Source of the DNA: Phycisphaerae bacterium
GTDB taxonomy: Bacteria > Planctomycetota > Phycisphaerae > Phycisphaerales > SM1A02
Reading direction: 5' to 3'
Assembly: GCA_016795065.1 (NCBI GenBank)
Contig: JAEUIU010000017.1
Location: 1 to 64,000 of the forward strand
DNA: 64,000 nt
Shown here one piece after another: positions 6,961 to 16,567 of the stretch. The stretch's first letter is position 1; every line of letters begins with the position of its first letter. The translations under genes and the position numbers were made by a program. Below the pieces are notes generated by a model, which saw only the letters and a list, made by a program, of their open reading frames with translations, made no database searches and was not told the DNA's origin.

Positions 6961-8547
6961 ATGAGCGATCGGCTTATCGAACCGCCACGTCACGTGCTCG
7001 ATACGCTTCTGTCCCCGCTGACCGACGGGGAGCGCCGCGTGATCGATTTGTTTGATCGCCGGCTCCCCGCAGGCTGGGAGATCTACGTTCAACCGCATCT
7101 CAATGGCCTGCGTCCGGACCTCGTGCTTCTGCATCCGACGGGCGGCGTGGCGGTGTTCGAGGTGAAGGACTGGAACCTGCGAGCTATGGAGTACGCCGCG
7201 GAGCGCGATCCTCGCACCGGCGGTCTTCGGCTGTCGGTGCGTGACAAGAGCGGTCGAAAGTTCCTCCGAGAAAATGAGAATCCGATATCGAAGATCCGAC
7301 TCTACAAGCACGAGCTCTTTGACCTGTATTGCCCTCGCCTCGACAGTAGCGTGGGCCTCGCTGCCATTACCGCCGGTGTCGTCTTCACGAGGGCAACGCG
7401 ATCGGATGTAGACCGGGTGTTCGGTCCATTCCGGGATGCAGACGACGCGATGAGAAAGGATCCGGCTTACTTCCCCTTGGCCGCCGAAGAGGATTTGGCA
7501 GCGGAGGCCATGAATGTGGTCTTTCCCGAGGGGAAGCGAACGTCGTCGAAGTTGATGAACCCGGAACTCGCCGAGGACCTTCGAGGCTGGCTTCGCGAGC
7601 CCGCGTTCAGCCGAGAGCAACGACTACCCCTCGAGATGGACGCACGCCAGCGCGAGCTCGCGACGAGCCGCACGCCGACTGGGTATCGCCGAATCAAGGG
7701 GCCCGCCGGATCCGGGAAGAGTGTCGTGCTCGCCGCCCGCGCGGCGGAGCTCGCTGCCGAGGGAAAGCGGGTCCTGGTGGTCACCTACAACATCACGCTC
7801 CTGAACTACCTCCGCGACTTGGCGGTTCGCCATGCCACCAGTCGCAAAGTCATGCACCGGAAGATTGAGTTTCTCAACTTCCATGCCTGGTGCAGACGGA
7901 TCTGCATCGACACGGGCAACAAACAGGCCTATCAGGAACTATGGTCCGACCGCTCCGGTGATGGCGAGTCGGGCGCCGAGAATGCAATGAACACCGGACT
8001 CGCGCAGCTGGTTGCCGGGATCCTCACGGATCCCGACACCGCGTTCCAGCCATACGACGCTGTTCTCGTTGACGAGGGGCAGGACTTCTATCCCGAATGG
8101 TGGCAGACCCTTCGGAAGGCGGTACGACCCGGCGGTGAGCTGATGCTGGTCGCTGACAAGACGCAGAACATCTATTCGACGGCGGCGGCATGGACGGAAG
8201 ACGTCATGGCCGATGCCGGCTTTCGCGGCGAGTGGGCGAGGCTCCACATCAGCTACCGCCTCCCTCCGACGGTGATCCCCCTGCTTGAGGAGTTCGCAAA
8301 GCAGTTCCTCCGTGACGAAGAAGCGGACATCCCAGAGGTCGAGAAGCGATTGAACCAGATGGAGTTTGCCGACCTCTTCCCGGTCACTCTTCGCTGGGTT
8401 CAGGTCACCTCGCCCGTCGAATGCGTTTCACGCTGCGTGGAGGAGGTGCGATATTGCCACCGGTCGCGACACGTCGCGAAACCCAACGGTAAGCGTAGAA
8501 CGCCTCGGCCAACGCCGGGGCGTTCGTGTTTCTACGCGCTGTGGTGA
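6961..8547 (+). CDS. NERD-domain UvrD-like superfamily 1 helicase, C-terminally truncated
   Basis: The N-terminal 150 or so residues form a NERD (nuclease-related) domain: PHLNGLRPDLVLLHPTGGVA leads into the catalytic-type FEVKDWN. Walker A GPAGSGKS lies near residue 250 and VTYNITLLNYL (motif Ia) follows. DEGQD (Walker B, motif II) is at 371-375, DKTQNIYS (motif III) follows, and YRLPP (motif IV region) is near 430. The recognisable protein stops at about residue 495 (near 8445). Motifs V and VI, including the arginine finger, are missing, and the last 30 residues are Arg/Pro-rich noise running into a hairpin. Relatives are roughly 600-700 residues and are often found in defence islands. It is probably inactive as a helicase, though the NERD domain could still fold. 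Confidence 0.75.
   Translation: MSDRLIEPPRHVLDTLLSPLTDGERRVIDLFDRRLPAGWEIYVQPHLNGLRPDLVLLHPTGGVAVFEVKDWNLRAMEYAAERDPRTGGLRLSVRDKSGRKFLRENENPISKIRLYKHELFDLYCPRLDSSVGLAAITAGVVFTRATRSDVDRVFGPFRDADDAMRKDPAYFPLAAEEDLAAEAMNVVFPEGKRTSSKLMNPELAEDLRGWLREPAFSREQRLPLEMDARQRELATSRTPTGYRRIKGPAGSGKSVVLAARAAELAAEGKRVLVVTYNITLLNYLRDLAVRHATSRKVMHRKIEFLNFHAWCRRICIDTGNKQAYQELWSDRSGDGESGAENAMNTGLAQLVAGILTDPDTAFQPYDAVLVDEGQDFYPEWWQTLRKAVRPGGELMLVADKTQNIYSTAAAWTEDVMADAGFRGEWARLHISYRLPPTVIPLLEEFAKQFLRDEEADIPEVEKRLNQMEFADLFPVTLRWVQVTSPVECVSRCVEEVRYCHRSRHVAKPNGKRRTPRPTPGRSCFYALW
8498..8525 (+). terminator. Hairpin, terminator-like, at the end of the NERD-helicase
   Basis: Two 12-bp arms (GAACGCCTCGGC and GCCGGGGCGTTC) are separated by a 4-base CAAC loop, with one G-U pair. 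An outer GCGTA/TACGC pairing extends the stem. Only a short T-rich stretch (GTGTTTCT) follows, so factor-independent termination is plausible but not certain. It lies inside the nominal 3' end of the helicase frame, which supports the view that the frame beyond about 8445 is not real coding sequence. Confidence 0.5.
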
Positions 8548-8880
8548 AGGCGATTGCGCGTCCGAGACTGAGCTTGGGTTATGGCTGCGCGCGTCGTCGC
8601 ACGTGCGCACCATCCCACCGCATCTGTGTGCGGTGCCGCAACCCGCGAATGGTCCTGCGGCGGGTCATCCGCAGCGCAGCGCCGAAGACCCACGTCGCGC
8701 GTCGAAGTCGAACTTGGGAACCACCCACCCCCGGGCACGGTCCACCATGAACGCTAGCAGACAATGTCCGTCCGCTCGCTGTCGCCCTGAACATTCACCG
8801 ATCAGGGGTTCGCTTGGCTGCTGTTTCCGATCCTCCCTTCCATTGCCGCGGCCCTGTTCGCGCGATTCTGAGTCGCGCCA
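8548..8880. other. Gene-free stretch after the NERD-helicase remnant
   Basis: There are 333 bases with no recognisable gene, RNA or repeat. This is probably the right flank of the eroded defence island, since conserved-looking secreted genes begin just beyond it. Confidence 0.35.
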
Positions 8881-9120
8881 CTATCGCCGATGACGTGAAG
8901 TCCGATTGCGACCGACCCAACCCAAGATCAGGAAGATCGATCCACTCAGCCCGAAGTAGATCCAGGCGTGCGCATCATCAGCGGCTTGCCCGCGCCCGAT
9001 GGCGTAGCACGCGGTCGCGACGCCGCCGATGACACTCGCTGCCATCGCCAACTCAACACCGACGATGCCGACCACCTGGCCCAGCGCGTTCCAAAACTTG
9101 GGTGATTCTGAGGGTGCCAT
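8881..9120 (-). CDS. Small two-helix membrane protein, unknown function
   Basis: This 79-residue protein has two hydrophobic segments (about residues 14-40, VVGIVGVELAMAASVIGGVA, and 54-69, YFGLSGSIFLILGWVG) and a basic tail RNRTSRHRR, suggesting an inner-membrane protein with the C-terminus inside. The ATG at 9120 is preferred because the much longer frame upstream (to 9909) is only the antisense of a secreted-protein gene. No family was recognised. It is transcribed divergently from the secreted gene at 9281. Confidence 0.5.
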   Translation of the reverse strand: MAPSESPKFWNALGQVVGIVGVELAMAASVIGGVATACYAIGRGQAADDAHAWIYFGLSGSIFLILGWVGRNRTSRHRR

Positions 9121-9280
9121 TCGTACCGCGTGATCGTACTGGGTGCATCCATGCGTGGCTTGACCGGCCAACAATAGTTTCCCGATATATGGGATTTCGC
9201 GCGCGCCGTATGGAGTTCTACGTATGTTGGTCCGGCTGCAACATCGCGCGTGCGATTGCGCCATCCTGAACGAGGACAAG

Positions 9281-10234
9281 ATGAACACACGACTGAGCCT
9301 CTCGTTTGCGGCAGCGATCGCCGCAATCGGTCCCATCTCCGTCAGCAGTTTTGCAGCGCCGTCCGATCCCGACCCAATCAACTGTCCGGGAAGGTGGCTC
9401 GACAATCCGATCGTCGATCCGGAGACCCTCCAGTTGGTGTCGGGACCTCCCGTGCTGAGCGGGATCACGCTTGATCCGGCGGACACGCCGACCGAGACGT
9501 GGAACTGGCTGGACTGGGCCTTCGAATGGACGTGGACCCGCTTTGCAAACGCAACGGCGTTCCACGCCGAAACCAAGAACGAGATCCGCGGCCGGGGCGC
9601 CGGTTCGTGGGCAAAGACCACCGCTGCCTCGCTCACGACCACCATCATCAATGGATGGGTTTGGGACGAGGGGCATCCGCTCGAGGGCGAGCGGCCGTGC
9701 TGTCGTCTGGTCGACATCACTACCACCGGTTCGCTCATCCTCAGCATCGCCGGTACCACCCCCGCAACTGCAGGAAGCAGTTCCACGGCCAGCGCGTCCG
9801 GCGGCACCACAGGCGACGCCCCTGGATCGTCGGCCGACCTGACCATCCCGTCCACCGGCATCTCCGGGTCAGCGATGTACTCCGCGGTGACCAATTCTTT
9901 CGCGGTCAATGGGGAAGTCGGTCAGTCCCAATCGGCGTCCGGACCGACCTACAGCGGCAGCATCAGTGCCGCGACCTCGATGACGCAGACGGGCACCGGT
10001 TCCTTCGCGGGCACCTGCAATCTCCTCGCGGTTCCGAACCTGAACTACACGGTCTACAACAACCTCCCGTATACGCTCACGGCTCAGAACTCTGTCAATA
10101 CCGCCGTGGCGTGCACCATCGGAGGCGCGTTCCTCCACTGGCTTCGAGGATCCTCGCTTGCCTATGGATCGTCAACGACGAATTTCTCCCGCATTCACAG
10201 CGTCCCTGCCCCTTGCCCACCGAATGAAGACTAG
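9281..10234 (+). CDS. Secreted protein of unknown function, Ser/Thr/Gly-rich
   Basis: A 317-residue protein with a classical signal peptide (MNTRLSLSFAAAIAAIGPIS, cleavage probably near SSFAAP). The mature part starts with a Trp-rich region (WNWLDWAFEWTWTRF) and then a long Ser/Thr/Gly stretch with alternating hydrophobics, of the kind seen in extracellular beta-rich proteins. The ATG at 9281 is chosen for the signal peptide and a GAGGA 4 nt upstream. Its 3' end overlaps the start of the next gene by 11 bases, so the two are likely co-translated. No family recognised. Confidence 0.6.
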   Translation: MNTRLSLSFAAAIAAIGPISVSSFAAPSDPDPINCPGRWLDNPIVDPETLQLVSGPPVLSGITLDPADTPTETWNWLDWAFEWTWTRFANATAFHAETKNEIRGRGAGSWAKTTAASLTTTIINGWVWDEGHPLEGERPCCRLVDITTTGSLILSIAGTTPATAGSSSTASASGGTTGDAPGSSADLTIPSTGISGSAMYSAVTNSFAVNGEVGQSQSASGPTYSGSISAATSMTQTGTGSFAGTCNLLAVPNLNYTVYNNLPYTLTAQNSVNTAVACTIGGAFLHWLRGSSLAYGSSTTNFSRIHSVPAPCPPNED

Positions 10235-11855
10235 CGCACTTGCCGTGTCATCGTCCATGATTTGTGCGTCGCTCATGGCGGTCGTCGTCGCCGGCTCCGG
10301 ATTCGCACTCGCGCCTCAGGAGTCGGCGGCACCGCTGTCGGGAGTGGCCTCTCAGTTGGCTTCGGATTGGAGGGCTTCGCAGACCGCGCGTCTCCATGCA
10401 ACCCCTGTTGCCCGATGGGAATCACGGCTTCCCTACGTGGCGGCGCTGGCACTCCCTGCGGAGTTTCGGGCGACGGAGGGCCTCGATCCGCTTCGCTTGC
10501 TGCGGTTTGATTTCACGAACAGCAGGCTCGTTGCCACCCTACCGACCGGAGGCGTCTCCCAGGCTCTGGCCGAAATCTCGACGGCTCTCACGCCGCCGCC
10601 CGGCCAAGCCATCCAATGGACGACGACCGTTCGAAGCTCCAGCCTGATCGGAAATGTCGAACCTCTCTGCATGGCGTGGCACTGCTACGCCGACCACAGC
10701 GGTTGGGGATTCATCGGCGATTGGTCGGAGCCGCCCAACGACCATGAACTGCAGGACTATCCCCTGACGCCCGACACACGAGTGTGGGTCGCGCCGGCAG
10801 GGGCTCGATTCGGCCCCGAGGTGTTCGAGGCGGCGCTCGCGGCCTTTCCGCAATACTTTCCGGTCGACCAGCCGCCCGACATGCCCGCGTTCATGCGGGT
10901 CCTGGTCTGGCTCAACGGTCACCCGGACGTGACCGCGGACGGCACCACGAGCGCCGACTTCGTGGTCCGGGATGCCGACGGGCGGCCCCGCTCCACGTCG
11001 GCGTTCGTGATGGGCGGGGCATCGGTCGATCGCATCGTTGTGACGCTTGAACCGGTGAGCCTCCAGGTCAACGGCGACCTCAACGCCACGATCGACATTC
11101 GGGGTGGCGTCGAGAAGGACCGGTCCGTCGTCGTCGCACCGGTGGCCGTCCGCCACGAGATCTTCACGGGACGTCCGGTCGTCACCATCGACTTCGAGAG
11201 CCAGCCGGGTTTCGACGGACGCCTGCCCCGTCGACTGACGATGCGTGATCACGGGAACGTGATCATGGCGGTCGAGTACTCCGGGTTCCGCCTGACGCCC
11301 GCCTCGGACGATTGGGCAAGCCGCGAGAAGCTGGTGACCTCGCGTCCGAACCAGGGTTCCCTCATCAAGGGATACTTCGAGGCCGAGCAATCCGCCGATC
11401 CGTCAGCCCTCGCCGCGGTCGTCGCGCGTCATATCGATGATTGCGCGGCTCTCCAGCTTCCGAGCGACCTGCCGCTTCACGCCATCGAGCTTGCCTGCGT
11501 CAACGCGGTCCGGACCCATGCCGCCGCGAATCCGCAGGCGTGCGCCGACTTCATCCGACAGTCGCTCGACGGGGTCTATCGCGAAACCTCGCGACGACTG
11601 CCGACCGTGGCCCTGAAGGACAGCTTTCTCAGGGCCGTGTTTCAGATGCGATACGGGCCCGCCAGGGTATTGGCGTCCGAACTGTCAAAGCGTCGCGATC
11701 TCTCGCCGAACGAATCCGAATGGCTTCGAAGCCGGATTCCCGTACTCAACTTCTGGGCGAGCTCCCGTAAGTCCCACGATCGCTCCGACCACTACCTCTC
11801 GGGGCATCTGCAACGGGAAGTCGACGTCATCGCGGCCACCATTCCACTCCCCTGA
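10224..11855 (+). CDS. Secreted protein of unknown function
   Basis: A 543-residue protein with a signal peptide (LAVSSSMICASLMAVVVAGS, cut after GFALA). The body has no motif I recognise: a Trp/Pro-rich central region (HSGWGFIGDWSEPP), beta-rich stretches typical of extracellular domains, and a helical C-terminal third with several Cys (DDCAAL, ELACVNAV, PQACADFI) that may form disulfides. The ATG at 10224 is supported by the signal peptide; the frame upstream of it is shadow of the preceding gene. It is the middle member of a three-gene secreted cluster. Confidence 0.6.
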   Translation: MKTSALAVSSSMICASLMAVVVAGSGFALAPQESAAPLSGVASQLASDWRASQTARLHATPVARWESRLPYVAALALPAEFRATEGLDPLRLLRFDFTNSRLVATLPTGGVSQALAEISTALTPPPGQAIQWTTTVRSSSLIGNVEPLCMAWHCYADHSGWGFIGDWSEPPNDHELQDYPLTPDTRVWVAPAGARFGPEVFEAALAAFPQYFPVDQPPDMPAFMRVLVWLNGHPDVTADGTTSADFVVRDADGRPRSTSAFVMGGASVDRIVVTLEPVSLQVNGDLNATIDIRGGVEKDRSVVVAPVAVRHEIFTGRPVVTIDFESQPGFDGRLPRRLTMRDHGNVIMAVEYSGFRLTPASDDWASREKLVTSRPNQGSLIKGYFEAEQSADPSALAAVVARHIDDCAALQLPSDLPLHAIELACVNAVRTHAAANPQACADFIRQSLDGVYRETSRRLPTVALKDSFLRAVFQMRYGPARVLASELSKRRDLSPNESEWLRSRIPVLNFWASSRKSHDRSDHYLSGHLQREVDVIAATIPLP

Positions 11856-11864
11856 TCCCAACAC

Positions 11865-12920
11865 ATGCGACCGACCTGTATAGCCATTGGTTGCGTTTCG
11901 GCCCTGCTCGCCTGCCATGCATGCCATGCAGACGAGGAGCTGTTTGCACGACTCTCCGCGATCGTGTCCAAGGATATTCCCTCCCCTGACCTCCTTCCCT
12001 TCCGGCTAGACGCACTGCGTCAGACGGCGGGAACCGCTCCGGACATCGACGGCGCCGTCGCCGACGACATGTGCTCGGACCTGGCACGGGCGCTCGAGAT
12101 CGAGAACGCCAGTTGGAGTCGCCGCAAAGGCGGATTGGAGCCCCTGGCCGCCGAGATGGACGGCATTCGGTTCGAGGCCCTCGCCCGCGTCGCTCTCCAA
12201 CTGCCAGCGGAACCCGCTGCGAAGGTCGAAGCGCTTGAGGCGGCCGCCCAAGCGGCACTGAAGGCAATCCGCGAGAGTCTCAGCGGCGCGTTGGGTGCGC
12301 AGTCGCCGGATCGGAACGCGATCGTCGCTGAGGTTGCGCGTGACTTCGCTTGGACCACCAGCCGCCGCCTGCACAACCGATGGATCCCCCGTCAAGTTCC
12401 GATCCTCCTGGTTTGGGAGCCCGTCGAACCGAGCGCAGCCGCGGAAGCGATGACCAAGTGGCTGGGCGGCCATGCGAAAGTCAGGCTGGAGACGGATGCC
12501 GCGTTGCTCGGATTGCGAAGCGCCATCGAGAGTATCGAGAAGCGGACCACTCCCGAGCAGACGTCACCGGTTCTCGACCAGCTTCGGGCGAGGTTCGACG
12601 AAGCCTACGCGGATTGCGTCGAACAGGTCTGCGCCGAGGGATGGGCCGAGGTGTTTGGCTTGACGCCCGAGCAACGAGCGGCGCTCCCGGAAGTCCTCCA
12701 GGCCATGCCTGCTGACCTCCTGGCAAGGATGCACGAATTGGAGCAGCGGGCCCAAAGCGCACGAGCGGCAGCCGTCGCCGACACCTCTGACGCTTCGTCC
12801 GGCAACACATCCGCTCGACCCTCCAGTCCTGTAGACATGACCTTCGAGGAGTTTGCTGAAGGCAGCGGGAGGAGTTTCGTGCGACGGGCTCTGGTTCCAT
12901 CGCCGACTGCGGCTAAGTGA
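11865..12920 (+). CDS. Secreted helical protein of unknown function
   Basis: A 351-residue protein beginning with a short signal peptide (MRPTCIAIGCVSALLACHAC, cut near HACHA). The mature chain is almost wholly helical and Ala/Glu/Leu-rich (for example AKVEALEAAAQAALKAIRES and ARMHELEQRAQSARAAA), suggesting a coiled coil or helical-bundle periplasmic protein. A Ser/Thr-rich linker lies near the C-terminus. It starts 9 bases after the previous stop, so the trio 9281-12920 is probably one transcript, ended by the hairpin at 12944. No family recognised. Confidence 0.6.
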   Translation: MRPTCIAIGCVSALLACHACHADEELFARLSAIVSKDIPSPDLLPFRLDALRQTAGTAPDIDGAVADDMCSDLARALEIENASWSRRKGGLEPLAAEMDGIRFEALARVALQLPAEPAAKVEALEAAAQAALKAIRESLSGALGAQSPDRNAIVAEVARDFAWTTSRRLHNRWIPRQVPILLVWEPVEPSAAAEAMTKWLGGHAKVRLETDAALLGLRSAIESIEKRTTPEQTSPVLDQLRARFDEAYADCVEQVCAEGWAEVFGLTPEQRAALPEVLQAMPADLLARMHELEQRAQSARAAAVADTSDASSGNTSARPSSPVDMTFEEFAEGSGRSFVRRALVPSPTAAK

Positions 12921-12943
12921 AGCCTCTGCAAGGCCGATCATGA

Positions 12944-12985
12944 CAACCGCGGCGGCGCTTCCGGGAGGAATCGCCGCCGCGGTTG
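12944..12985. terminator. Bidirectional terminator hairpin between convergent genes
   Basis: A perfect 14-bp inverted repeat (CAACCGCGGCGGCG and CGCCGCCGCGGTTG) around a 14-base loop sits between the plus-strand secreted trio (stop 12920) and the minus-strand dockerin gene (stop 13020). No strong T-tract follows on either side, but position and stability fit a shared terminator. Confidence 0.65.
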
Positions 12986-13019
12986 CATGTCGATCAGGCT
13001 GATTGCCCGATCGCTTCAC

Positions 13020-13505
13020 TCAGGACACCGGACAGGGACCCCACGCTCCCAGGAGTGTCGCGAGATCAGCACCGTCGACCGCACCGGAGCGGTCAAAGTC
13101 GGCGACGCCCCCGTTTGCCCAGTTGCCGAGCAGCGTCGCGAGATCGGCCCCGTCGACTGCACCGTCCGCGGTGAGGTCCGCGGGACAGGGTGGCGTCGTC
13201 GGCCCCGATTCGCCGGCTGCTTCGAGGAAGCCGCCGGCGACCGAGTAGGTCTCGCTCGAGGACGCTCCCGCCTGCCAGACGCCGGTGACACCCACCAGGG
13301 CGAAGGAGTTACTCGCACTTCGACCGCCGCCCGAGGCGAACTCGTGCGGACCGAGGGTGAGCCGGCCTCCGACTCCCACGCCTCCCGCCAGGGACGCTGC
13401 CGCGAGGAGGCCGGCGGCGAACACGATTCGGGCGAGCGCGGTGCTTCCCTGTGTCGGACCACGGCTCCGTGACTCGTTGCATGTGCATTGCATCGCGCGG
13501 CTCAC
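13020..13505 (-). CDS. Secreted GC-type dockerin protein
   Basis: A 161-residue protein. A signal or anchor helix (ARIVFAAGLLAAASLAGGVG) is followed by a short beta-rich domain ending with SYSVAGGF-like residues (TYSVAGGFLEAAGES). The C-terminal 50 residues are two dockerin-like repeats, each of the form D-G-A-V-D-G-A-D-L-A-T-L-L-G-x-W, ending GAWGPCPVS. Its ATG overlaps the stop of the collagen-repeat gene (ATGA), so it is the second gene of that operon and may be its partner on the cell surface. The function of GC-type dockerin repeats in planctomycetes is not proven; they probably serve in secretion or surface attachment. Confidence 0.75.
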   Translation of the reverse strand: MSRAMQCTCNESRSRGPTQGSTALARIVFAAGLLAAASLAGGVGVGGRLTLGPHEFASGGGRSASNSFALVGVTGVWQAGASSSETYSVAGGFLEAAGESGPTTPPCPADLTADGAVDGADLATLLGNWANGGVADFDRSGAVDGADLATLLGAWGPCPVS

Positions 13506-16500
13506 TTTCCGCTGCGCTGGGCAGCCGAGGACAGGTGCTGAACGAGCGACTCAAGGGCATCCAACCGGCTGCGCAGCTCCTCGTTCTCGCCACGCAGGGC
13601 GGCGACCTCGTTCGTGAGCGACGCCGTCTCCGAGTCGCGATCGGCCAGACGCGCCTCCATCCCCTTCAGGATCGCGGCCTCCTCGCTGGCCTCGACGCCG
13701 ACGACGACATTGACAAGTCCCTTGCCGCCGGCCTGGCCTTCCCAAGCCCGACCGACGATGCGGCCGAGGTCTTCGACCGTCAGTTCGTCGGCCGACTTCC
13801 CGTAGCCGTACCCAGAGTCTCCCATCGCCACGATGTAGTCGCCCGACTCGACCTCGCCGAGCACCCACGTGAAGACCTGACCCATGAAGGCGACCTTCTC
13901 GTTGAGCGACTCCTTCCCTTCGGCAGGCATGTTGCCGAGGACGATCGGAGCCCGCGAAATCACCATCAACTGCTCTGCGCCCTCGGTCCTCGAGGAGATC
14001 CTGCCTCCGAAGACGCCGACGATCTGGCCCGGGACCATCGTCTCGTTCGGGTCAAGGCGCGGCAGCCACTCCGCATAGTCGCCGAAGCCAGACTCATACA
14101 CGATGCCGTTGTCACGGCACGCCATGGCCGTGTTCGCGTTCGCGGCCATGGTCGCAAAGTCGAGAATGCTGGTCGGAATGCCGAGACCGAGTTCGGTGGC
14201 GTAGCACATCCAGTCCACCACGTCATCGAGCGAATTGAGTTCGGGCGGGTTCCAGTCGGCGGCGCTCTCGTAGTTGAAGCCCTCGATGCGACCATGAATG
14301 GAGGTCTCGTCACAGAACATCATGTAATGGTTGTATCGGGCGTTGTTCTCGTGATCGATCTGAATGACGATGCCCGAACCGTGAAAGTTCCTGTTGCGGA
14401 ACTTGGCGACATAGTCGGCATCGGATGTTCCGTCGGAGCTGGCGTCGCCCCGGTCGCTATCGACAAGCAGTGGGATGACGCCTCCGCCGCCATCCGGCGA
14501 GATGGCGAGGCTTCCGCCGCCATTGATGAACAGGTCGCCGCCGTCGCCAAGAACGAAATTCTTGCCCTCAATAGTCGGGCCTGGCGTCGCTCCCTTGAAG
14601 AACGAGAGTCCACCGACCGTGTTCGCGAAAACCGAGTACGTCGCCACGCCCGGGTTCGCCAGGACCAGGCCGGCGCTTCCGGGGAAGCTCTGCGCCGCGG
14701 CGTCGCCCTGCACGCGGAGGAAGCGACTGAGCTCGGCCGGGTTGTTGGCGAAGTTGTCGTCGCCCACGCTCACGTTGCCGAGAATGTGCGTGTTGCCAAG
14801 CACGTCGAGCGGGGAGCTAGGGCTTGCGACGCCGATGCCGACCGAACCGCCGAGAGGATTCAGCGTGAGCTCGTTGTTCGCGGAGGACGATGGATTGATG
14901 GCCTGTATCGAGGCAAGCCCCGCTGCGGCATCCAGTCGAAGCTGCGACAATCCCGTCGAGTTCGTGAATCGAGCGACGTCGGTTGCGCCGGCTATCTTCT
15001 TCACCTCAAGGCGCGACGTGGGCGAGGTGGTGCCGATACCCGTGTCGTCCGATGCGAAGAGCTTCGCCGCGAACCGGGCGTCGCCGGCAACATCCAGCGG
15101 GAAACTTGCCGTGAGCTTTCCGATGGCGACGTTGCCGCCATCTGGATTGATGGCGAGCGGGTTTGCGACGTCGCTGGAGATATTCCAGGCCTGAAGGTCG
15201 CTTGAGCCGCTGGTCCCCGCGCCGGTGACATCGATGCGCAGTTGCGACACTCCGGAGGCGTTCGTGAAGCGGGCCGCGTCAGTCATGCCGGCGGCCTTCT
15301 TCACCTCAAAAAGACTCGTCGGTAAGGACGTCCCGATGCCGACGTTGCCGCCCGTGAACGTCATGTCGGAACCGTTCAGACCCCACGGCGAAGACCCTGC
15401 AGGACCCGCAGGACCTGTTGGACCGGCCGGCCCAACCGGTCCCTCCGGCCCAACCAGCGTCGCCGTTGTCTGAAGCGTCCCGTCGGGGAACATGATGCCG
15501 TCGGTACCGGCGGTGCCACCAAGGTGAAGCCGCGCTGCAGGAGCGCCCGTCGTGCCGATGCCGACACGACCCGTACGCGTGAAGCGCACCCGCTCGGGGA
15601 GCAGGCTTGGGTCGGCATTGCCGTTTCCGCCGTAGAAGACGAGATCGGCCTGGTTGGCTCCGTTCTCCGACCGCATCACCGCCCACGTGAAGTTGGCGGT
15701 TCCGTTCTGGAAGCGAATGCCCTGGTCGAGCGTGTTGTCGCCGGTCTGGATGGTGATGCCGCCAAAGTCGACGCTGGACTTCGTCGCGAAGATCGATGAC
15801 GGCGTACTCGTTCCGATGCCGACGTTGCCGTCGTTGTAGTAGGCGATGGTGCCATTGAGCGTCCAGAATGAGTCGCCGCCCGCAGGGCCTTCGGGACCGA
15901 TGGGTCCCTGCGGGCCGACCGGTCCCTGCAAGCCCTCAGGTCCGGGGATTCCCTGCGGCCCCTGCGGACCGGTCGCGCCCGTGAGGCCGATCGGGCCCTG
16001 CGGACCCATCGCACCGTCAGCACCGACCGGACCCTGTGGACCCGCTGGACCCATCGCGCCGTCAGCACCGACCGAACCCTGCGGGCCTGCTGGTCCCATC
16101 GGGCCGTCGGCGCCAGCCGGGCCTTGGGGCCCCATCGGCCCCGGATTTCCGTTCAGCGCGTACAGCGCAAGCGGCGCCGGCAACACCGGCTGCCGAGGGG
16201 TGAGGATCTCACCGTCGATCTCGATCTCCATCCACCGAGCCGTGGCCACGAACACGCCGTCACCGAAGTCGAGGTCGGCGACGAACATACCGTCGACCAC
16301 GTCGAGCGCCGGGAAGACCTGCTCCGTCCCGACGAGGCTGCCGTCGACGGCGGCGTCGTAGAGGCGAAAGGACGCATGGATCGGGCCGCTGAAGGGCACC
16401 CCGCCCGCCGCGAGACGCCCTTGATAGGTGATAGCGGTGCCGAGCGGAATTCCGCCGGCGGCGACCGGCAGCGTGGTGGCGGCAGCGATCAGGATCGCAG

Positions 16501-16567
16501 AGGCGAGGAGGGCCTTGCCCCAAGTCGCCGGTCGTTGGGGGAGCGTGAGAGGTGATCCGAATGGCAT
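13502..16567 (-). CDS. Large secreted protein with collagen-like repeats
   Basis: A 1,021-residue protein. A signal peptide ([20 protein letters not shown]) is followed by a domain beginning [20 protein letters not shown], common at the start of planctomycete and Bacteroidetes surface proteins. A G-P-x collagen-like region lies near residues 140-225 ([19 protein letters not shown] and onward) with a shorter one near 375-395. Between and after them are tail-fibre-like repeats ([16 protein letters not shown], ARFTNxxGxSQLR). The C-terminal region ([20 protein letters not shown]) resembles the G2/intramolecular-chaperone autoproteolytic domains of phage tail fibres. The protein ends in a heptad coiled coil. 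This suggests a trimeric surface fibre; self-cleavage is inference. Confidence 0.7.
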   Translation of the reverse strand: MPFGSPLTLPQRPATWGKALLASAILIAAATTLPVAAGGIPLGTAITYQGRLAAGGVPFSGPIHASFRLYDAAVDGSLVGTEQVFPALDVVDGMFVADLDFGDGVFVATARWMEIEIDGEILTPRQPVLPAPLALYALNGNPGPMGPQGPAGADGPMGPAGPQGSVGADGAMGPAGPQGPVGADGAMGPQGPIGLTGATGPQGPQGIPGPEGLQGPVGPQGPIGPEGPAGGDSFWTLNGTIAYYNDGNVGIGTSTPSSIFATKSSVDFGGITIQTGDNTLDQGIRFQNGTANFTWAVMRSENGANQADLVFYGGNGNADPSLLPERVRFTRTGRVGIGTTGAPAARLHLGGTAGTDGIMFPDGTLQTTATLVGPEGPVGPAGPTGPAGPAGSSPWGLNGSDMTFTGGNVGIGTSLPTSLFEVKKAAGMTDAARFTNASGVSQLRIDVTGAGTSGSSDLQAWNISSDVANPLAINPDGGNVAIGKLTASFPLDVAGDARFAAKLFASDDTGIGTTSPTSRLEVKKIAGATDVARFTNSTGLSQLRLDAAAGLASIQAINPSSSANNELTLNPLGGSVGIGVASPSSPLDVLGNTHILGNVSVGDDNFANNPAELSRFLRVQGDAAAQSFPGSAGLVLANPGVATYSVFANTVGGLSFFKGATPGPTIEGKNFVLGDGGDLFINGGGSLAISPDGGGGVIPLLVDSDRGDASSDGTSDADYVAKFRNRNFHGSGIVIQIDHENNARYNHYMMFCDETSIHGRIEGFNYESAADWNPPELNSLDDVVDWMCYATELGLGIPTSILDFATMAANANTAMACRDNGIVYESGFGDYAEWLPRLDPNETMVPGQIVGVFGGRISSRTEGAEQLMVISRAPIVLGNMPAEGKESLNEKVAFMGQVFTWVLGEVESGDYIVAMGDSGYGYGKSADELTVEDLGRIVGRAWEGQAGGKGLVNVVVGVEASEEAAILKGMEARLADRDSETASLTNEVAALRGENEELRSRLDALESLVQHLSSAAQRSGK
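15360..16140 (-). repeat. Two blocks of collagen-like Gly-Pro-x coding repeats
   Basis: Within the surface-fibre gene, 15850-16140 encodes about 28 consecutive G-x-y triplets with near-identical 9- to 18-base units (variants of GGTCCCTGCGGGCCG). A shorter block at 15380-15450 repeats the motif. Such tracts are prone to length change by slippage. Confidence 0.7.

Noticed and set aside
9121..9909. N-terminal extension of the small membrane protein to 342 codons
   Set aside because: The extension is exactly antisense to the secreted gene at 9281 and lacks conserved features; only the last 79 codons look like protein.
13451..15205. A 584-codon plus-strand open frame inside the collagen-fibre gene
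   Set aside because: It is antisense to a gene with clear domains, its composition is Arg/Val/Asp-rich, and it shows no motif or signal; long shadow frames are common at this GC content.
15850..16140. G-P-x block as a possible CRISPR-like or minisatellite array
   Set aside because: The repeats are coding triplets of a collagen-like domain in frame with the surrounding gene.
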